From positions 447,418-511,417 of the forward strand of contig NZ_JAGTJJ010000003.1 in the NCBI RefSeq assembly GCF_028435365.1: DNA of 64,000 bases, given 5' to 3'. Source of the stretch: Polyangium jinanense. Its GTDB lineage: Bacteria; Myxococcota; Polyangia; Polyangiales; Polyangiaceae. Below, piece after piece: positions 35,419 to 42,926 of this stretch (its first letter is position 1; each line of letters opens with the position of its first letter). The notes below the pieces were generated by a model that was not told the origin of the DNA, searched no databases, and saw only the letters and a list, made by a program, of their open reading frames with translations. The position numbers and the translations under genes are program-made.

Positions 35419-36723
35419 ATGGCCAGGTCCAATCGAGTCGGCAGAATTCTGCGTCACGTCCTTTCTCTTTCGATCGCGCCCGCCGCCGTCGCTTGCGGGA
35501 TCGACACCGACGGCTTCACCGCGATCACGTGCGGCAACGATCGTCACCTCTCCGATTTGCGGACCGCCGAGGAGCTCGATTACATGGAGCTCATCAACAT
35601 CGGCGAGGGAGGGTCGGATGAGCCGCGCGTGGTCACGACCTTCGGGGACAAGTGCGGCTCCGCGAGCAACGTCGCCATGTGCGAGGCCGCGATCGCCGCC
35701 GCCACGTCGGCCCAAGGTTTTCGCATCGGCCAGTGCGTCGATTTTTGCCCGCGCCACATCCTGGTCACGAACAAGGGCGACGAGGTGAAGGTCCTCGATA
35801 CGAAGGAGGCCGTCCTCGCCTTGATCCGACCCATCGATACGGCCGGCGAGGCCGTGCTCGCCGCTGAGCTCGCGGAGTATCAAATCATCTGCAACAACAC
35901 GGACGAGGGCGGCGTCCGGGCCTCGGGCTCCGGCTTCGACGTGCTCGGCACGCGATACACCGAGATCTGCGATCCGATCGAGCGCGAGCTGTACCTCCTC
36001 GACATCAATGCCGACGGGAACGTCCAGGAAATCGACTCCGAGGTCATCGAATCGGAGTCCGGCGCCTGCATTGGCCGGCGTCCCGCGGGGCTCGCGCGCC
36101 GCAAGGCCCGCGGCTCGACGCGCGTGGGCGCGTATCTCGCGAGCGTGGCGCATCTCGAAGCCGCGAGCGTCGACGCGTTCGAGGCCCTCGCCGCGGAGCT
36201 CGTCCATCACGGCGCGCCGCGCGCGCTCATCGAGCGCGCCGATATCGCGCGACGCGACGAGGTCCGGCACGCGCGGGTGATGCGCAGGCTCGCGTCGCGT
36301 CACGGCGGGCAATTCCGTGCCCCGAGTGTCGCAAAGCAAGCCCCGCGCTCGCTCGAGGCCATCGCGCTCGACAATGCCGTCGAGGGCTGCGTGCGCGAGA
36401 CCTTCGGCGTGCTCGTCGGCATGTGGCAAGCGCGCGCCGCCAAGGATCCTGCCGTCCGTCGCGCCATGCACCGCATCGCGCTCGACGAGGCCCGGCACGC
36501 CTCGCTCGCGTGGGCCATCGACGAATGGATTCGCCCGCGGCTCGACGCCGCCGCGCGGGAGAGGGTGGAAGCCGCGCGGCGGAATACGCTCGAAATCGTG
36601 GCGGCCGAGGCGCGGGCTGGAAATGACCCCGAGCTCGTCTCGACCCTGGGCCTCCCCGATGCTCCTGCCGGCGAGCGGCTCGCTCGGCATTTCAAGGAAG
36701 CCGTGCTCGCGCTCGCAGCGTAA
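35419..36723 (+). CDS. Lipoprotein with C-terminal ferritin-like domain
   Basis: The product is 434 aa. A signal peptide ends at AVACG. Residues 30-215 are a Cys-containing exported domain of unknown fold. The last 190 residues are a ferritin-like four-helix bundle: HLEAASVDAFEALAAELVHHG, then RRDEVRHARVMRRLA, then a second pair ending in RIALDEARHASLAW. The E-(x)-ExxH ligand pairs for a di-iron centre are present in both halves. Exported ferritin-like proteins of this type are common in Polyangiales; iron storage, oxidation or a structural role are all possible. Confidence 0.8.
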   Translation: MARSNRVGRILRHVLSLSIAPAAVACGIDTDGFTAITCGNDRHLSDLRTAEELDYMELINIGEGGSDEPRVVTTFGDKCGSASNVAMCEAAIAAATSAQGFRIGQCVDFCPRHILVTNKGDEVKVLDTKEAVLALIRPIDTAGEAVLAAELAEYQIICNNTDEGGVRASGSGFDVLGTRYTEICDPIERELYLLDINADGNVQEIDSEVIESESGACIGRRPAGLARRKARGSTRVGAYLASVAHLEAASVDAFEALAAELVHHGAPRALIERADIARRDEVRHARVMRRLASRHGGQFRAPSVAKQAPRSLEAIALDNAVEGCVRETFGVLVGMWQARAAKDPAVRRAMHRIALDEARHASLAWAIDEWIRPRLDAAARERVEAARRNTLEIVAAEARAGNDPELVSTLGLPDAPAGERLARHFKEAVLALAA

Positions 36724-36814
36724 AGCGCGGACGGTGGGCTCGCGGGGCCGCCGTGCGGGCTTAGATTTCCTGGGCGGGCGCGCTATCGTGGCGCGTTTGC
36801 CCAGGAGGTCCACG

Positions 36815-38137
36815 ATGCCCCGGATTGCCAGGATGTTGTGCATCACCGCCGTCGCGGGCGGTTGCGTCGGAACCCCGGCGATCGCGCAACACGATATCGG
36901 TGGACGGATGGATTTCCTGCCGCCCGCGCGGGAAGTGAATCGCTTCACCGAGGCCCCTCGTGGCCGAACCCTGGCCATCACGGGCGCGACGCTCTTCGAT
37001 GGACGCGGCGCGCCGCCCGTGCCCGACGCGGTGGTCGTCGTCCGCGAAGGACGAATCCTCGCCGTCGGTCCGCACGGCGCCGTGGAAATCCCTGCGGGCG
37101 CGGAGATCGTCGATGCGACGGGACAATCCGTTTTGCCCGGCCTCATCGACGCCCATTTCCACCTCGACGGCGACATCCCCCTGCCGTCCCTCTTCCTCCA
37201 GCGCGGCGTGACGTCCCTGCGCGACCCAGGCGCATGGATCGAGGCGTATGATCCGGTGCGCTCTTCCTCCGCCCCGATTCCGCGTCTCTTTTTGACCGGA
37301 CCCCACCTCGACGCGCCGCCGCCCGCGCACCCGAAGGACGCGCTCCTCGTCCTCGATCCGGCCGAGGCGCGCGCGGCCGTCCATCGCCTCGCGGATCAGG
37401 GCGCGTCGGCCATCAAAATCTATTATCGATTGCCCCTCGGCAGCATCCGTGCCGTCAACGAGGCTGCCCACGAGCGGGGCCTCATCACGACGGCGCACCT
37501 CGAAATCGTGGACGCGGGGGACGCCGTGCGCGCCGGGCTCGACGGCGTCGAGCACGTCACTTCGTTCGGCACCGCGATCGTGCCGCTCCGCGAGGCCGAG
37601 GCTTTCCGGCAGGCTGTCCTCGCGGACAACGCCGCCCGCGGCCCGGCTCGTTATGCGCTCTGGAGCAACGTCGACCTGGATTCCCCGAGCGTCCGGGCGA
37701 TCCTCGACCTGCTCGTCTCCGAGGGCACGTTCTTCACGCCTACGCTCGCCATTTTCGAGCGCCGACCGGGCGATCGGGGCAGCAATGACGCCGAGGTCCG
37801 CGCCTTCACCAACATGCTCGGCTTCGTCCGCCGCGCGCACGGCGCCGGCGTCCGGATCGTGGTCGGCTCCCATTCCGACGTGCCTCACGCCGAGCGCGGA
37901 GACGCGTACGTCCGCGAATTGGAGCTCCTGCACGAGGCCGGCCTCTCGCGGGGCGAGGTCCTCTCGGCCGCCACCCTGGAGAACGCGAGATTCTTTCGTG
38001 TCCAGGACCGGCTGGGGAGCCTCGAACCCGGCAAAATCGCCGATTTGATCCTCGTCGGCGGCAATCCCGGCGAGGACCTCGCCGCCATGCGCGACGTCCG
38101 CCGCGTCATGCTGAACGGCGTATGGGTCGGGCCTTGA
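36815..38137 (+). CDS. Exported amidohydrolase-family metalloenzyme
   Basis: The product is 440 aa. A signal peptide (ITAVAGGCVGTPAIAQ) is followed by the cyclic amidohydrolase layout: the N-terminal beta-sandwich (ITGATLFDGRGAPPVPDAVV), the metal motif LIDAHFHLDGD, AIKIYYRLP, TAHLEIVDAGDAVRAGLDGVEH, and the C-terminal SLEPGKIADLILVGGNP. The usual late Asp is in GSHSDVPH. Such enzymes hydrolyse amide or imide bonds; prolidase-like and imidazolonepropionase-like relatives share this form. AGGAGG lies eight bases before the ATG, partly inside an inverted repeat (36769-36805). Confidence 0.82.
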   Translation: MPRIARMLCITAVAGGCVGTPAIAQHDIGGRMDFLPPAREVNRFTEAPRGRTLAITGATLFDGRGAPPVPDAVVVVREGRILAVGPHGAVEIPAGAEIVDATGQSVLPGLIDAHFHLDGDIPLPSLFLQRGVTSLRDPGAWIEAYDPVRSSSAPIPRLFLTGPHLDAPPPAHPKDALLVLDPAEARAAVHRLADQGASAIKIYYRLPLGSIRAVNEAAHERGLITTAHLEIVDAGDAVRAGLDGVEHVTSFGTAIVPLREAEAFRQAVLADNAARGPARYALWSNVDLDSPSVRAILDLLVSEGTFFTPTLAIFERRPGDRGSNDAEVRAFTNMLGFVRRAHGAGVRIVVGSHSDVPHAERGDAYVRELELLHEAGLSRGEVLSAATLENARFFRVQDRLGSLEPGKIADLILVGGNPGEDLAAMRDVRRVMLNGVWVGP

Positions 38138-38171
38138 GCGCCCCGGCGCGTAGGTCGATACGATGATTACG

Positions 38172-39341
38172 TCAGCGCGGGCCGAGGGACAACGAGAGCA
38201 ACGCGAGGAATGCTCCCTCGCCGTATTTCGTCCTCGGATCGAACCGCACCACGTACCTCGCCGGGTCCGCGGCCACGACGGTGCCAGTGCTCACGAGCGA
38301 GAGATCGGGGTTTTGCCAGCGCGGCAGGAGCGCGGAGAGCGTCTCCGTCGCGACGCACGCATATTGTGATTCGGGAAGCCAACCCATGCGAGCGCCCACG
38401 CCCATTCCATAGGCGATGAGCGAGGAGGCCGACGTCTCTTCGACATTCCCTTCGAGCCCCTCCGCCCCGAGGACCGTCATCCAGAGGCCGGAGGGTCTTC
38501 GTTCGGCGAGCAGCGCCGCGGCCGTTCGCCGGTAGCTCTCCAGAATGAAGGAATAGGAAGGGTGGCTCTCTGGCAGGTGAAGGAGCACCTCGGAGAGCCC
38601 GGCCATGACCCAGCCATGGCCGCGTCCCCAGAAGACAGGGCTCCGCCCGGTGCTCGGATCGGCCCACGCGGGCAGTGTTCCCTCGGCGCTCCGCTCCGCC
38701 CAGCCGTGTGCGTGCAGGCCGGTCCGAGGATCCATGAGGTGCTGGATATGCAGGACCGTTTGTCGCGCGGCCTCGTTGATGATGGCTTCGTCACCCGTGG
38801 CCTCCCCGAGCCGCGCGAGGAACGTGAGGAGCAGGAAATCCGAGTCGACCCAGAGCTCCACCGAGCCCTGGTACCCTTCCAGTAAGGAAGAAATATGTGA
38901 AATGCTCCCGTCCTCGGCCCGCCGAAAGGTCCGCTGCATGTAGTCGTGGATGCTCTTCGCCGCCGCGAGATACCGGGCTTCGCCGGTCTCCTCGTACAGG
39001 AAGAGCAAGTTGAGCCCGCAGGCGATGAAATCGACGTCTGGCAAGAGCGGCTCGAACGACCCATCCTCGCCGATGGCCGTATCCAGGCTCGACTGCAGAT
39101 ATTCGAGCCACGCCCCCCGGGCCGCCGGATTCGTCGCATACACCTTCTCCACGCCCCACAGGAGCGTCGCGTCGCGCCAGTAGCAGAGGGCGCTCGAAGC
39201 CGGGTATTTCGAGCGGACCGCGGACAGCACCTCGCCCGCGACAGCCTCGGCGCGCGCGGGTGGTGGAGCTGGGCAGGCGGCCGTTTGGAATGGGGGAGGA
39301 ACGAGCAGGACGACGAGCAACAACGTGAGCAGAGTTCGCAT
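38172..39341 (-). CDS. GH105/GH88-like glycoside hydrolase
   Basis: The product is about 389 aa (ATG 39341, with AGGGA seven bases upstream; a second ATG at 39347 is possible). The signal peptide leads to a lipobox-like TAAC. The alpha6/alpha6-barrel pattern includes ALCYWRDATLLWGVEKVY near the start, a WGRGHGW motif and ETSASSLIAYGMGVGARMGWL. These match unsaturated rhamnogalacturonyl and related unsaturated glycuronyl hydrolases. A role in pectin or polysaccharide breakdown outside the cytoplasm is inferred; no partner lyase is nearby. Confidence 0.78.
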   Translation of the reverse strand: MRTLLTLLLVVLLVPPPFQTAACPAPPPARAEAVAGEVLSAVRSKYPASSALCYWRDATLLWGVEKVYATNPAARGAWLEYLQSSLDTAIGEDGSFEPLLPDVDFIACGLNLLFLYEETGEARYLAAAKSIHDYMQRTFRRAEDGSISHISSLLEGYQGSVELWVDSDFLLLTFLARLGEATGDEAIINEAARQTVLHIQHLMDPRTGLHAHGWAERSAEGTLPAWADPSTGRSPVFWGRGHGWVMAGLSEVLLHLPESHPSYSFILESYRRTAAALLAERRPSGLWMTVLGAEGLEGNVEETSASSLIAYGMGVGARMGWLPESQYACVATETLSALLPRWQNPDLSLVSTGTVVAADPARYVVRFDPRTKYGEGAFLALLSLSLGPR

Positions 39342-39504
39342 GGTCATTCCCTTCTTTCCGGCACCCAGACGGCCTGCAAGGAGCGTGACCCGGCCGCGCT
39401 CGAACACGCGGGCGACCGGGCCGGGCGCCGCCCATCCATCCCGCTCCGCGCGCGGTCGCGACCTCCTTCGCCTTGCCGCCGCCTTCGTGTACACTCCGCC
39501 CCGC

Positions 39505-40626
39505 ATGCGCGGCGCCATCCTCTTCAACGGCAATGCCGAGTCCGACGAATGGCTCGTCCGGGCCGCGGCTCCATTCCTCGCGACGTCGCGGCACAAGGAT
39601 CCGGCGGTCGCCGCCGCGCGCCGCACCCTGCTCGTCACGGCCGGCTGGGCCGAGCACGAGTACGACGAGGCGCACGTCAAGCGGGCCCTCAACGCCGCGG
39701 GCTTTCCCTCCGTCTTCGAGGACGGCTTCGATCGCGCCCACGAGAACCTCTCCTTGCTGACCGAGCTCGACGGAGTCCTCGCCGAGGCGCCCGAGCTCGC
39801 CGAGGCGTTCCGCGAGCTGCGCCGCGCCGAGGCCACCGCGCGCAGGTTTTACCTCGAGCACAACGCGCACACGATCGACCTCTTCCGCCGCACCCTGCGC
39901 GAGGCGAAATCCGAGGCGCCCGATACCGATCTCCAGAGCCTGCTCGCCGACATGACGCATCCCACGGGCCCGCGCGCGCTCGCCCGCCACGCCCTCGCGC
40001 GCGAGCTCCGGCGCGCCTTCCACACGCTCGAATCGAACGACGACCACCTCTTCGAGCTCTTCGGTGATATCGAGCGCCGCGCCTTCGACGCCGCCGGCGC
40101 CCTCTACCACCCGGCGTTCCGCGCCGCGAAAGAGCGGCTCGAAGCGCGCATCCTCTCCTCGAGCAACATCTTCCTCTTCGGCGGCCGCCTCGATCTTTTG
40201 CTCGGCGCGCTCCGCTTCTTCCGCCTGCGCGACGTCTTCGTCGAGGCTCTGCGCCGCGGCGCGCAGATCGTCGCCGTCTCCGCGGGCGCCATGGTCCTCT
40301 GCGAGCGCGTCATCGTGTACGACGATTTCGCCGAGACCCCACGCGATTTCCAGCTCTACGACCGCGGCCTCGGCATCGTGCAGGACATCCAGATCTTCCC
40401 CCATTGCATGGAGCGCATTCAAACGGACGACCGCGACAACCTCGCCTACCTCGCGCGAAGGTTCCGCCACCACGCGTGCGTCGGCCTGAACCAGCGCTCG
40501 CTCCTCCTGCTCGACCTCTCGCCACGCCGGGCCGTGAGCGTCGGCGCGGGGGACGGCGTCTACGTCTTCGGCCCCGACGGGAGGAAGCGCTGCCATCGCG
40601 CCGGCGAGGAGGTCGCGATCTCGTGA
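39505..40626 (+). CDS. S51-like peptidase / class I glutamine amidotransferase-like protein
   Basis: The product is 373 aa. The C-terminal 150 residues contain the S51 nucleophile elbow AVSAGAMVLCERVIVYDD, as in cyanophycinase and dipeptidase E. The N-terminal 190 residues form a separate Arg/Glu-rich helical region absent from classic members (LLVTAGWAEHEYDEAHVKRA, then long helices). It may act on Asp-containing peptides, but the substrate is unknown. Its stop overlaps the start of the following hydrolase gene by GTGA. Confidence 0.72.
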   Translation: MRGAILFNGNAESDEWLVRAAAPFLATSRHKDPAVAAARRTLLVTAGWAEHEYDEAHVKRALNAAGFPSVFEDGFDRAHENLSLLTELDGVLAEAPELAEAFRELRRAEATARRFYLEHNAHTIDLFRRTLREAKSEAPDTDLQSLLADMTHPTGPRALARHALARELRRAFHTLESNDDHLFELFGDIERRAFDAAGALYHPAFRAAKERLEARILSSSNIFLFGGRLDLLLGALRFFRLRDVFVEALRRGAQIVAVSAGAMVLCERVIVYDDFAETPRDFQLYDRGLGIVQDIQIFPHCMERIQTDDRDNLAYLARRFRHHACVGLNQRSLLLLDLSPRRAVSVGAGDGVYVFGPDGRKRCHRAGEEVAIS

Positions 40627-41600
40627 ATGGTATGGTTGACGGGAAAAACCGGGTATTTTCGTTCCTCGGCCACTGGTTCACCGTCGCGCCGGTCGCGCGG
40701 CACACGGTCGCGCCGCGCCGCATTTCGGCTTCCGTTCCCTTTCGGCTGACGGTCCCGGACACGAAATACGGCGAGGTCCGCCTCTCGGGCCGATTGCACC
40801 ACGCGGCGTCGGATACGCTGCTCGTCGTCGTCCACGGCCTCGGGGGGGACGTCCGCAGCCATTACGTACTCTCGGCCGCCGCCGCCGCCGAGGCCGCCGG
40901 AATCGCGAGCCTGCGCGTCAACCTGCGTGGCTCCGACCGCACGGGCGAGGACATCTATCACGCGGCCATCACCCAGGACCTCCACGCGACCCTCGCGAGC
41001 CCGGAGCTCGGCCGCTATTCGCGCATTCTCCTCCTCGGATACTCGCTCGGCGGGCACATCGTCCTCCGCGCCGCCACCGAATCACTCGACCCCCGCGTCC
41101 GCGCCGTCGCCGCGGTATGCCCTCCGCTCGACCTCTTCGTCGGCGCGCGCGCCATCGACGAGCCCGCGCGGCTCGTGTATCGACGCCACGTCCTCTCGGC
41201 CATCAAGGAGATTTACGCCGAGGTCGCCGGCCGCCGCCCCGTGCCTTTGCCGCTCGCGGAGGCGCGCCGCATTGCCACGATCCGTGACTGGGACGAGCAC
41301 ATCGTGGCCCCGCGCTTCGGCTTCCGCGGCGCGGACCATTATTACGGGGAGTCGAGCGTCGCGCCGCGCCTCGCGACGCTCGCCGTCCCCTCGCTCGTCG
41401 TGGCCGCCGCGCACGACCCCATGGTCCCGGCCCACACGCTCCTGCCCATTCTCTCCGGCGCCCGCCCGCCGCTCGAGGTGCGGTGGATCGATCGCGGCGG
41501 GCACGTCGGTTTTCCGGCCCGCGTCGACCTCGGTTTTCCCGGGTCGGGCGGGCTCGAAGATCAGGTCGTCGCGTGGCTCCGTGATCGCGCGGGGGCTTGA
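40623..41600 (+). CDS. Alpha/beta hydrolase (YheT-like)
   Basis: The product is 325 aa from the GTG at 40623; an ATG three codons later is possible. The fold is shown by LLVVVHGLGGDVRSHY, the nucleophile elbow LGYSLGGHIVLR, and the late His in DRGGHVGFPAR. The pattern matches the COG0429 hydrolases (YheT and yeast EEB1/EHT1 relatives). It is translationally coupled to the S51-like gene. Its 3' end has a duplicated copy about 700 bases further on. Confidence 0.8.
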   Translation: MNGMVDGKNRVFSFLGHWFTVAPVARHTVAPRRISASVPFRLTVPDTKYGEVRLSGRLHHAASDTLLVVVHGLGGDVRSHYVLSAAAAAEAAGIASLRVNLRGSDRTGEDIYHAAITQDLHATLASPELGRYSRILLLGYSLGGHIVLRAATESLDPRVRAVAAVCPPLDLFVGARAIDEPARLVYRRHVLSAIKEIYAEVAGRRPVPLPLAEARRIATIRDWDEHIVAPRFGFRGADHYYGESSVAPRLATLAVPSLVVAAAHDPMVPAHTLLPILSGARPPLEVRWIDRGGHVGFPARVDLGFPGSGGLEDQVVAWLRDRAGA

Positions 41601-41616
41601 CGCGGGGCCCTTCGGT

Positions 41617-42204
41617 TCATTTGGGGACGCACGTTCCCGGCGTGTCCGGGTTGAAGCACATCTGGTTGCACGGGCAGACACTCGCGCCGTCGCATGTGCC
41701 CCCCAGGCAATCCGCGTCGGACCAGCACTTCGGCAGCACCAGCTTCTCCTTGCAGCGGTTCATGACGCACGTGGTCGTGAGCGGGCAATCCGAAAACGAC
41801 TCGCAGCATTCGTCCAAGCCCGGGCATGTCGCAGCATCAACCGAGCCCTCGGGGCACTCCCACGTCCCGCTCATGCAGACGGCGGGCACGGTCTCCGCGG
41901 ATTGGCAGGTTGGTCTGCACGTCGGCCCAATGGCGCCACACGGGACGGACACGCCGCCCGTGCCGCCGTCTCCGCCGCTCCCGCCCCCGAAACCGCCCAT
42001 GCCGCCGCTGGCGTGGCCGCCGCCGACGCCACCCACGCCGCCGTGACCGCCACCCCCGCCGCTCCCGCCGCTCCCCGCACTGCCGCCTTCCCCGTCACCC
42101 CCTTCACCCCCGTTCCCCGAGGGCGGCCGATAACCCCCGAGCCCGCAAGCCGTGAACATCAAGGAAACGAACGCGATCGAAACGAAGCCAAGTCGATGGT
42201 TCAT
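41617..42204 (-). CDS. Gly-rich/Cys-rich lipoprotein, copy 1
   Basis: The product is 195 aa. A lipoprotein signal (MFTACGLGGY) precedes a Gly/Ser/His-rich linker of about 60 residues and a Cys-rich C-terminal domain with about 16 Cys in a regular order (CPEGSVDAATCPGLDECC, CWSDADCLGGTC, NPDTPGTCVP). It is a paralogue of the gene at 42335-42913, with the same start (MNHRL) and the same ending. It is probably a surface-exposed, disulfide-stabilised protein. It converges with the hydrolase gene (16 bases between stops). Confidence 0.78.
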   Translation of the reverse strand: MNHRLGFVSIAFVSLMFTACGLGGYRPPSGNGGEGGDGEGGSAGSGGSGGGGGHGGVGGVGGGHASGGMGGFGGGSGGDGGTGGVSVPCGAIGPTCRPTCQSAETVPAVCMSGTWECPEGSVDAATCPGLDECCESFSDCPLTTTCVMNRCKEKLVLPKCWSDADCLGGTCDGASVCPCNQMCFNPDTPGTCVPK

Positions 42205-42262
42205 GCCCCCGATGATACCATGAAATTGCGTTGCGGGACCGACCCGCGATATGCGCCGGCCG

Positions 42263-42316
42263 AGCGGGCTCGAAGATCTGATCGCCGCGTGGCTCCGGGA
42301 CCGCGCGGTCACGTGA
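42263..42316 (+). pseudogene. Duplicated 3' end of the alpha/beta hydrolase gene
   Basis: Eighteen codons, SGLEDLIAAWLRDRAVT plus stop, match the C-terminus of the hydrolase ending at 41600 (SGGLEDQVVAWLRDRAGA plus stop). The fragment sits in the same position relative to lipoprotein copy 2 as the real gene end does to copy 1. It is the footprint of a tandem duplication covering the hydrolase tail and the lipoprotein gene. Confidence 0.85.
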
Positions 42317-42334
42317 GCGTCGGGGCCATGGTTG

Positions 42335-42913
42335 TCAAGCCGGCACACACTTGCCCGGCGTATCCGGCGTGAAGCACGTGTCCCCGCAGGCGCAGACGAT
42401 GGCGCCTTCGCAAACCTCTGCTTCCGTGCATTCCCCGTTGGTCCAGCATTGCCCGGGGAGCACCGGCTCCTTGCACACCTTGTTGACGCAGGTGAACATC
42501 GCCGGGCATTCCGACGGCGTCGTGCAGCAACCGGACTGCATCGGGCATGTGCTCGCCTCGGCCGAGCCCGGGGGGCACACCCACGCGCCGCCGATGCATT
42601 CGGCGTTCGTCAGCATGTTAGGCATGCAGTCTTTCAAGCAGACGGGCGGCGTCTGATCGTTGCAATTCCCCCCCGACCCCCCATTGCCGCCCGTGCCGCC
42701 GCCGCCGTGGCCGCCGCTCCCCGCACCACCGCCGACGCTGCTCGAGGTGACCGCCCCGCCTCCCTCGCCGCCGGTGCCGCCGGCGCCCCCCACGCTCGTG
42801 CCCTCTCCCCCTTCGCCCCCGTTCCCCGTGGGCGGCTGATAACTCCCGAGACCACACGCGGTGAACACCAGGGAAACGGTCGCGATCGAAACAAAAGCAA
42901 GTCGATGATTCAT
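42335..42913 (-). CDS. Gly-rich/Cys-rich lipoprotein, copy 2
   Basis: The product is 192 aa with the same plan as copy 1: signal (VFTACGLGSY), Gly/Thr/Ser-rich linker, then a Cys-rich domain with matching spacing (CPPGSAEASTCPMQSGCC, TPDTPGKCVP). The signal peptide and C-terminus are nearly the same as copy 1, while the linker and the middle of the Cys-rich domain have diverged substantially. This indicates an old duplication with conserved scaffold and variable surface. Confidence 0.78.
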   Translation of the reverse strand: MNHRLAFVSIATVSLVFTACGLGSYQPPTGNGGEGGEGTSVGGAGGTGGEGGGAVTSSSVGGGAGSGGHGGGGTGGNGGSGGNCNDQTPPVCLKDCMPNMLTNAECIGGAWVCPPGSAEASTCPMQSGCCTTPSECPAMFTCVNKVCKEPVLPGQCWTNGECTEAEVCEGAIVCACGDTCFTPDTPGKCVPA

Positions 42914-42926
42914 GCCATCGATCGTA

